A stretch of 64,000 bases of DNA. Source: Actinacidiphila paucisporea (GTDB lineage Bacteria > Actinomycetota > Actinomycetes > Streptomycetales > Streptomycetaceae). Positions 33,240 through 42,200 of this stretch are shown here, piece by piece. Made by a program: the position numbers and the translations under genes. Every line of letters begins with the position of its first letter. Position 1 is the first letter of the stretch. The stretch is from contig NZ_FRBI01000020.1 in assembly GCF_900142575.1 (NCBI RefSeq), positions 1-64,000 of the forward strand, written 5' to 3'. The notes beneath the pieces are model-generated. The model was not told where the DNA came from. It was given only the letters and a program-made list of their open reading frames with translations, and did not search any database.

Positions 33240-36200
33240 ATGACAGACGGGTTCGCAATCATCGGTATGGCCGCCCGGCTGCCCCGGGCGAATGGACCGG
33301 CCGAATTCTGGCGGCTCCTGAGTTCGGGCACCGACGCCGTCACCGACCCGCCTCCTGGCCGGCCGGCAGCGCGCCGTGGTGCATTCCTCGACGACATCAC
33401 CGGATTCGACGCGGCTTTCTTCGGCGTCTTCCCACGGGAAGCCGCCGCGATGGACCCGCACCAGCGGCTGATACTGGAGCTGGGCTGGGAGGCGCTGGAG
33501 CAGGCGCGGCTGACCGCGGCCCGGCTGGAGGGCACGCAGACCGGCGTGTTCGTGGCCGCGCCGGGAGAGATCGCGCCGGCTTCCCCGCCCGACCGCTACA
33601 CCTTCACCGGGCGGCAGCGCGGCATGGCGGCCAACCGGCTGTCCTACGCCCTGGGGCTGAACGGCCCCAGCCTCACGGTGGACACCGGTCAGTCCTCGTC
33701 GCTGGTCGCGGTGCACCTGGCCGTGCAGTCGCTGCGCGGCGGCGAGTGCGACCTGGCCATCGCGGGCGGGGCCAGCCTGATGGTGGCCCCGGACGCCGAC
33801 AGCGGCCTTGCCGAGATGGGCGTGCTGTCCCCCGACGCCCGCTGCCACGTCTTCGACAGCCGCGCCAACGGGTTCGTACGCGGCGAAGGCGGCGGTCTGG
33901 TCGTGCTCAAGCGCCTCGCCGACGCCCTCGCCGACGGCGACCCGATCGCCGCGGTCGTCGCCGGCAGCGCGGTGAACAACGACGGCCGCACGGAAGGGCT
34001 GACGACACCCAGCGCCGCCGCGCAGCAGGCCCTGATCGAACGGGCCTGCCGCGAGGCCCGGATCGACCCCGGAGCGGTCCACTACGTCGAGCTGCACGGC
34101 ACCGGCACCGCTGTCGGCGACCCCGTCGAGGCCGCCGCGCTCGGCGCCGCGCTGGGCACGGCGCCGACCAGGACGGCGCCACTGCTGGTCGGGTCGGTCA
34201 AGACCAACATCGGACACCTGGAAGCCGCGGCCGGCATCGCCGGACTGCTCAAGGCCGTACTGAGCCTGCGCAACCGGCAGGTGCCGGCGAGCCTGCACTT
34301 CGCGGAGCCCAACCCGGCGATCCCGCTGACGGAGTTGAACCTGGCGGTGAACACCGCGTCGCGGCCGTGGCCCGGCGGCCCGGCCGTCGCGGGCGTCAGC
34401 TCGTTCGGCCTCGGCGGCACGAACTGCCACGTGGTGCTCACCGAGGCACCGCCGGTACCGGCCTCGCCGGCGCCGTCCGGCCCGCCGGTGGTGCCGTGGG
34501 TACTGTCGGCGAAGACGCCGGACGCCCTGCGCGGGCAGGCCAGGCGGCTGCTGGACCAGGCCGCGGGAGCCGACCCGGTGGACATCGGGTACTCGCTGGC
34601 GGCCACCAGGACGGCCTTCCCGGTCCGCGCCGTCGCCTTCGGCCGCGACCGCCTCGAACTGGAGTCCGCGCTGCGGACGTTGATCGGCGGCGACCTGCCG
34701 GCGGTGGTCGGTCCCGCCACGGAGCCGCTGTCGGCGATGGCCGCCGACTTCGTGGCCGGCGCAAAGGTCGACTGGCCCGCGGTCTACGCCGGCACCGGGG
34801 CCCGCCCGGTGGACCTGCCCACGTACGCTTTCGACCGCCCGACCGGTCCGGCGGACCGCCCGAGCGCCCCAGCCGACCGCCCCGCCGCCGCGGCACCCTC
34901 GCGGGACGCCGACCTCATCAGGGTCGTCCGCACCGAGGTCGCCGCCCAGTTGGGCCACGGCGACGCCGACGCCGTGCCGCGCGAGCGCAGTTTCAAGGAC
35001 CTCGGCTTCGGCTCGCTCAGCGCCGTAGAACTGGCCGAGCGGCTCTCGGCGGCGCTCGGCAGGCAGGTCGAGCCGACCGCGGTCTTCGACTTCCCGACGC
35101 CGCTTGCGCTCGCCGCGCACCTGGCCGAGCACGTGGCGGACGACCCCGCCGCGGGCGACGCGTCGGCCGGCGACCGGGCGCGGGCGGTCCCGGCCACCCG
35201 GCCCGCCGCGGACGACGACGCCGCCGCCGACCCGATCGCCATCGTCGGCATCGGCTGCCGGTATCCGGGCGGCATCGCCTCAGCGGCCGATCTGTGGGAC
35301 GTGGCGGCCGGCGGACGCGACGTGATCTCGGCCTTCCCCACCGACCGGGGCTGGGATCTGGCCGCCCTCTACGACCCCGACCCGGACCGCGCCGGCACGA
35401 CGTACGTCCGCGAGGGCGGCTTCATCAGCGACGTCGCCGGCTTCGACGCCGCCTTCTTCGGGATCAGCCCCGGCGAGGCGCTCGCGATGGACCCGCAGCA
35501 GCGGCTGCTGCTCGAAGTCACCTGGGAGGCGCTGGAGAACGCCGGTGTCGAGCCGCGGTCACTGGCCGGCAGCAGGACCGGCACCTTCGTGGGCATGTAC
35601 GGCTGGGACTCCAGCGAATCCGTCGAGGGCTACCGCATCACCGGCGGCCTGTCGGGTGTCGCGTCCGGCCGGGTGGCGTACGCACTGGGCCTGGAGGGCC
35701 CGGCGGTGACCGTCGACACGGCGTGCTCGTCGTCGCTGGTCGCGATGCACCTCGCGTGCGGTTCGCTGCGGTCCGGCGAGTCGGACCTGGTGCTGGCCGG
35801 CGGCGCCAGCGTGATGGCGACACCGCGGGTCTTCCTGGAATTCGCCCGGCAGCGCGGCCTGTCGCCGGACGCCCGGTGCAAGTCCTTCGCGGCGGCGGCC
35901 GACGGTACGGCCTGGGCCGAGGGCGTCGGCGTCGTCGTACTGGAACGCCTGTCGGACGCGCGCCGGAACGGGCACGAGGTGCTGGCGCTGGTACGCGGCA
36001 GCGCCATGAACCAGGACGGCGCCTCCAACGGGCTCACCGCGCCCAACGGCCCCTCGCAGCAGCGGGTGATCCAGGCCGCGCTCGCCGACGCCGGGCTGTC
36101 CGCCGCGGACGTCGACGTGGTCGAGGCGCACGGCACCGGCACCGCGCTGGGCGACCCGATCGAGGCGCAGGCGATCCTCGCGACCTACGGGCAGGGCCGG

Positions 36201-39200
36201 CCGCGCGGCCGGCAGTTGCTGCTCGGCTCGCTGAAGTCGAACATCGGGCACACCCAGGCCGCCGCCGGCCTGGCCGGCGTGATCAAGATGGTCGCGGCCA
36301 TGCGGCACGGAGTCGTGCCTGCCACCTTGCACGTCGACACGCCCAGCCCCCACGTCGACTGGTCGTCCGGTGCGGTGCGGCTGGCCACCAGCGCCCAGGA
36401 CTGGCCGGACACCGGGCAGCCGCGGCGTGCCGGGGTGTCCTCGTTCGGAATCTCCGGCACCAACGCCCACGTCGTCCTCGAACAGGCGCCCGCCCCTTCG
36501 ACCGCGCCTCCCGGCGAGCCGCGCTGGCCCGTCGTGCCCTGGGTCCTGTCGGCGAGGACCGAGGAGGCACTGCGCGGCCAGGCGCAACGGCTGCTCGCGC
36601 ACGCCGGCACGTACGACGCGGCCGACATCGGCCGGTCGCTGGCGACCACCCGGTCGCGCTTCGAGCACCGCGCGGTGGTGGTCGGCGCCGACTCCGCCGG
36701 CCTGACCGCCGGGCTGTCGGCGGTGGCCGCGGGGCTGCCCGCCGCGAACGTCACCTACGGCCGAGCCGAGGAGGACCCGGGCAGGACCGCGTTCGTCTTC
36801 CCCGGACACGGCATCCAGTGGCTCGGGATGGCCGCGGAACTGCTCGACAGCGCACCGGTGTTCGCCGCCCGGATGGCCGACTGCGCGCGGATCATCGACC
36901 CGCTGGTGGACTGGTCGCTGCTGGAGACGGTCCGGGAGGGCGCCGACGACTCCTGGCTCGCGCGCGTCGACATCGTGCAGCCCGCGCTGTTCGCGGTACT
37001 GGTGTCGCTGGCCGAGCAGTGGCGCTCGCTGGGCGTACGGCCCGACGCCGTCGTGGGCACCTCGCAGGGCGAGGTCGCGGCCGCGTGCGTGGCCGGTGCG
37101 CTGTCGCTCGACGACGCGTGCCGGCTCATCGTGGCCAGGGCGCGGCTGATCGCCGAGCAACTCCCGGGCGCGATCGTCTCGGTCGGGGCGCCGGAGGGCG
37201 TCGTGGCGGGGCGGCTGATCCCCGGCCTGTCGATAGCGGGCGTCAACGGCCCGAACGGGACCACGGTGGCCGGTCCCGCGGACGTGCTGGCCGCTTTCAT
37301 CGCCGAGCTGCGCGCGGCCGAGGTGCCGGTCAGGATCGTGACGCCGTTCGCCTCGCACTCCCCGCTGGTCGACCCGCTGGAAGGCGGCTTCACCGACCTG
37401 CTCTCCTTCGTACGCCCCGCCGCCGGCTCGGTTCCCGTCTACTCGTCGGTGACCGGCGCGGCCGTCGCGGGCGAGGACCTGACGGCCGCGTACTGGTACC
37501 GCAACTGCCGGCAGCCGGTGGCCTTCCAGCAGACCGTCGAGGCGCTGCTCGCCGACGGGTTCACGCACTTCGTGGAGTGCTCCCCGCATCCGGCGCTGGG
37601 CATCCACATCGAGCAGACCGCCGAGCTGGCCGGCCGTGCGGTCACCGTGGTCGGCTCGCTGCGCCGCGACGAGGGCGGCCCCGCACGGCTGTTGGCCTCC
37701 GCCGCCGAGCGGTACGTGCGCGGCGGCGAGGTGGCGTGGGGGCCGGTCTTCGGCGGTGCGCGGCAAGTGCCGCTGCCCACCTACGCGTTCGACCGGAAGC
37801 GGTACTGGCTGGAGCCGAAGCCGCGCACCGACGCGACCGCCCTGGGCCTGACCGCCGCGGAGCATCCGCTGGTCGGTGCCGTGGCCGAACTGCCCGACAC
37901 CGGCGCGGTGCTGCTGACCGGGCGGCTGTCACTGGCCACCCACGGCTGGCTGGCCGACCACGCCGCCGCCGGCGCGGTGCTGCTACCCGCCACCGCGTTC
38001 GTCGAACTGGCCCTGCGCGCGGGCGCGGAGTCCGGCCGGGGGGACTTGCGGGAACTGGTGATCCACAGCCCCCTCGTCCTACCGGAGGAGGGCGCGGTGG
38101 ACGTAAGGGTGGTGGAGGACGACGGCGAGGTCGCGATCCACTCGCGCGGCGACGGCGAGTGGGTGACGCACGCACGGGGCGAGCTGGCCGCCGGGGAGCC
38201 GGCGGATCCGGGCCCGCTGCCCGAATGGCCGCCCGCCGCGGCGACCGCGGTCGACCTGGGCGACGCCTACCAGCGGCTGGCCGAGCGCGGTTACGCCTAC
38301 GGGCCGGCATTCCGCGGCCTGCGGGCGCTGTGGCGCCGGGGCGACGAGGTTTTCGCCGAGGTCGCACTGCCCGAAGGCGCCGACCCGGCCGGGTTCGGCC
38401 TGCACCCGGCGCTGCTCGACGCGGCGCTGCACGCGGCGCTGCTCACCGTCGCCGAGCAGGGCCTCGCGCTGCCGTTCGCGTGGGCCGACGTCCGGCTGCT
38501 GGCGACGGGTGCGACCGCCCTGCGGGTGGCGATCACGCCGAGCGGCCAGGACGAGATGGCGCTCGCGGCGTACGACGACTCCGGGCGGCCGGTCCTCACC
38601 GCGGGAGGGGTCGTGCTGCGGCGCCTGTCGCGCGAGCAGCAGGCCGCGGTGTCCCGGGCCGCCCACGCCGCCGCCCACCGCCTGCTGGAGGTGACCTGGC
38701 CGCCGCTGGCCTCGCCCAGGGCGATCCCGGTGTCGGTCGTGGGCTGGGACGAGCGGGACCGGGCGGCGCCGCTCCCGAACGTGGTGGTCTTCCGGGGCGC
38801 GTTCGGCTCGGACACCGCCGGCTTCGACGCGGTCGCCGAGACGCACGCCGCCACCCACCACATGCTCGGGGTGCTCCAGGACTGGCTCGCCGACGAGGGC
38901 TCGGCGGACAGCGTCCTGCTGATCGCCACCCGCGGCGCGGTGCAGCCGGCCGGCGAGGGCGCACCCGACCCGGTCGCCGCCGCGGTGTGGGGCCTGGTGC
39001 GCGCGGCCCAGGTCGAGGCGCCCGGCAGGTTCGTCCTGGTGGACACCGACGGGGACGTCGACGTGGCCACCGTCGTGGCGAGCGGCGAACCGCAGGTGAT
39101 GATCCGCTCCGGCGTGCTGCGCGCGCCCCGGCTGGCTCCGGTGCAGGACACGCCCGGGGGCGGCTTCGACACCTCTGGACCCGCCCTGATCACCGGCGGC

Positions 39201-42200
39201 ACCGGCGGCCTCGGCTCGGCGCTGGCCCGCCACCTGGTGACGCGGCACGGCGTACGGAAGGTGGTGCTCGCCTCACGGCAGGGCCCCGACGCCCCCGGCG
39301 CTCGCGAACTGGTGGCAGAACTGACCGAGTTGGGCGCCGAGGCGCAGGTGGTGCGGTGCGACGTCACCGACCGCGACGCGGTCGGCCGGCTGGTGACGCC
39401 GGAGCTGACCACGGTGATCCACGCGGCCGGCGTACTGGACGACGGCGTCGTGGACGCGCTGACCCCGGCCCGGATGGACACCGTGCTGCGTCCCAAGGCC
39501 GACGCGGCCTGGTATCTGCACGAGGCCACCGCGCGGACCGGCGCCGCGCTCGTGCTGTTCTCCTCGGTGCTCGCCGTGAGCGGCGGTCCCGGTCAGGCCA
39601 ACTACGGCGCCGCCAACGCCTTCCTCGACGCCCTGGCCGCCTCCCGGCACGACCGCGGGCTGCCCTCGCTGTCCATCGGCTGGGGGCTGTGGGACCGCGG
39701 CGCCGGCATGGCCGGGCAGTTGGGCGACGCGGACCTCGCCCGGCTCAGGCGGCGCGGCCTGACCGAACTCCCGGTCGACGCCGGGCTCGCCCTCTTCGAC
39801 GCCGCCCTCGCGCAGCACCGGCCGCACGTGGTCGCCATGGCGGTCGACCGCGCGGCCCTCCAGGTGTCCGCGGGGATCGGTGAACTGCCCGCCGTCCTGC
39901 GGGACCTGGCCCCGGCCCGGCCGCAGGAGGCGCCCGCCACCGCGGTGTCCGCGGGCGCGGACCTGCTCTCGCTGACCCGGGCCGCGGCCGCGCTGCTGCT
40001 GGGGCGCGGCGACGGCGGGCAGATCGATCCCGACCGCAACTTCCGTGACCTCGGCTTCGACTCGCTGCTGGCCGTCGAGCTGCGCAACCGGCTCAAGACG
40101 GCCACCGGGATGACGCTGCCCGCGGGGGTGGTCTTCGACTACCCCACGCCCGCCGCGCTGGCCGGTTACCTGCGCGACCGGGCCGACGGACGCACCGGCG
40201 TCGCGCAGGAGCGGCCGGCGGCCGTGGCGGACGGGGCCGACCCGATCGTCGTGGTGGGCATGAGCTGCCGCTTCCCCGGCGGTATCGACTCCCCTGAGGA
40301 CCTGTGGGAGGCCGTGCTCGACGGCCGGGACGCGATCGGCGACTTCCCGACCGACCGCGGCTGGCAGGTGGGCGGGCTGTCCACCCGGCAGGGCGGATTC
40401 CTCGCCGACGCGGCGGCCTTCGACGCCGGCTTCTTCGGCATCAACCCGCACGAGGCGGCCGCGATGGACCCGCAGCAGCGGCTGCTGCTGGAGGTGAGCT
40501 GGGAGGCCGTGGAGCGCGCCGGGATCGCACCGGAGTCGCTGGCCGGCAGCAGGACCGGCGTCTTCGCCGGGATCATGGCCCAGGAGTACGGCGCGGGCGC
40601 GGACGACGCCGCGGCCGGGGTGGAGGGCTACCGGCTGATCGGCAGCCAGGGCAGTGTCGCCTCCGGCCGGGTCGCGTACGCGCTCGGCCTGGAGGGCCCC
40701 GCGGTCACCGTGGACACGGCCTGCTCCTCGTCGCTGGTGGCGGTGCACCTGGCCGCACGGTCGCTGTGGGCCGACGAGTGCGACCTGGCGCTGGTCGGCG
40801 CCGCCACGGTGATCGGCACGCCGCGGGTCTTCGTGGAGTTCGCCAGGCAGGGCGGGCTGGGCGCCGACGGCCGGTGCAAGTCGTTCGGCGCGGGCGCCGA
40901 CGGGACCGGCTGGAGCGAGGGCGCCGGCATGCTGGTGCTGGAGCGGATGTCGCGGGCCCGGGAGCGCGGGGACCGGGTGCTCGCGGTCGTACGCGGCAGC
41001 GCCGTCAACCAGGACGGCGCCTCCAACGGGCTGACCGCGCCCAACGGCCCGTCCCAGCAGCGCGTCATCCGCGCCGCCCTCGCGGCCGCCGGCCTGTCCA
41101 CCGCGGATGTCGACGTGCTGGAGGCGCACGGCACCGGCACGGTGCTCGGCGACCCCATCGAGGCGGAGGCGGTGCTGGCGACGTACGGCCAGGGCCGTCC
41201 GGCCGACCGGCCGCTGCTGCTCGGCTCGGTCAAGTCGAACCTCGGGCACACCCAGGCCGCGGCGGGTGTGGCCGGCATGATCAAGATGATCGGCGCCCTC
41301 AATCGGGGCGTGGTGCCGCCGACGCTGCACGCCGACCCGCCGACGCCGGCGGTGGACTGGTCGAGCGGTGCCGTCGCGCTGGCGACGGAGGCGGCCGACT
41401 GGCCGCGGACGGGGCGGCCCCGGCGGGCAGGCGTGTCGGCGTTCGGCATCTCCGGCACCAACGCCCATGTGATCCTCGAACAGCCGCCCGCGCAGCCGGA
41501 GTCCGCCGCCGCGCAACGGGACTGGCCGGTGCTGCCGCTGGTGCTGTCCGCCCGCACCGAGCCCGCGCTGCGCGGCCAGGCCGCCCGGCTGCTGGCCCAC
41601 CTGCGGGCGGACGAGAACCTCGACCCGGCGGCCGTTGCCACGGCGCTGGTCGCGACCAGGTCGCGCCTCCCGCACCGGACGGTCGTCACCGGTACGGACC
41701 GCGGCGAGCTGCTCGACCGGCTCGCCGAGGCCGCGCAGGCCGGTCCGGCCGAGCCGGTGACCGGCCCGGTCGTCTTCCTCTTCCCCGGCCACGGCAGCCA
41801 GTACGCCCGCATGGGCGCGACGCTGCACGCCGAATTCCCGGCCTTCGCCACCGCGCTGGACGAGGTGCTCGCCGCGCTCGACGCGAACCTGGACCGGCCG
41901 CTGGCCGAGCTGCTGTTCGCCGCGAAGGGCACGCCCGAGGCGGCCGTCCTCCAGGACCGGACCGAATTCACCCAGCCGGCCCTCTTCGCCATCGAGGTCG
42001 CGCTGTTCCGCCTGGTCGAATCCTTCGGTCTGCGGCCGGACTACCTGCTCGGGCACTCCTTCGGCGAACTGGCCGCCGCGCACGTGGCCGGCATCCTGAC
42101 GCTGCCCGACGCCGCCCGGCTGATCACCGCCCGCGGCCGCGCCATGGGCGCCCTGCCGCCCGGCGTGATGGTGCAGATCCAGGCGGGCGCCGACGAGATC

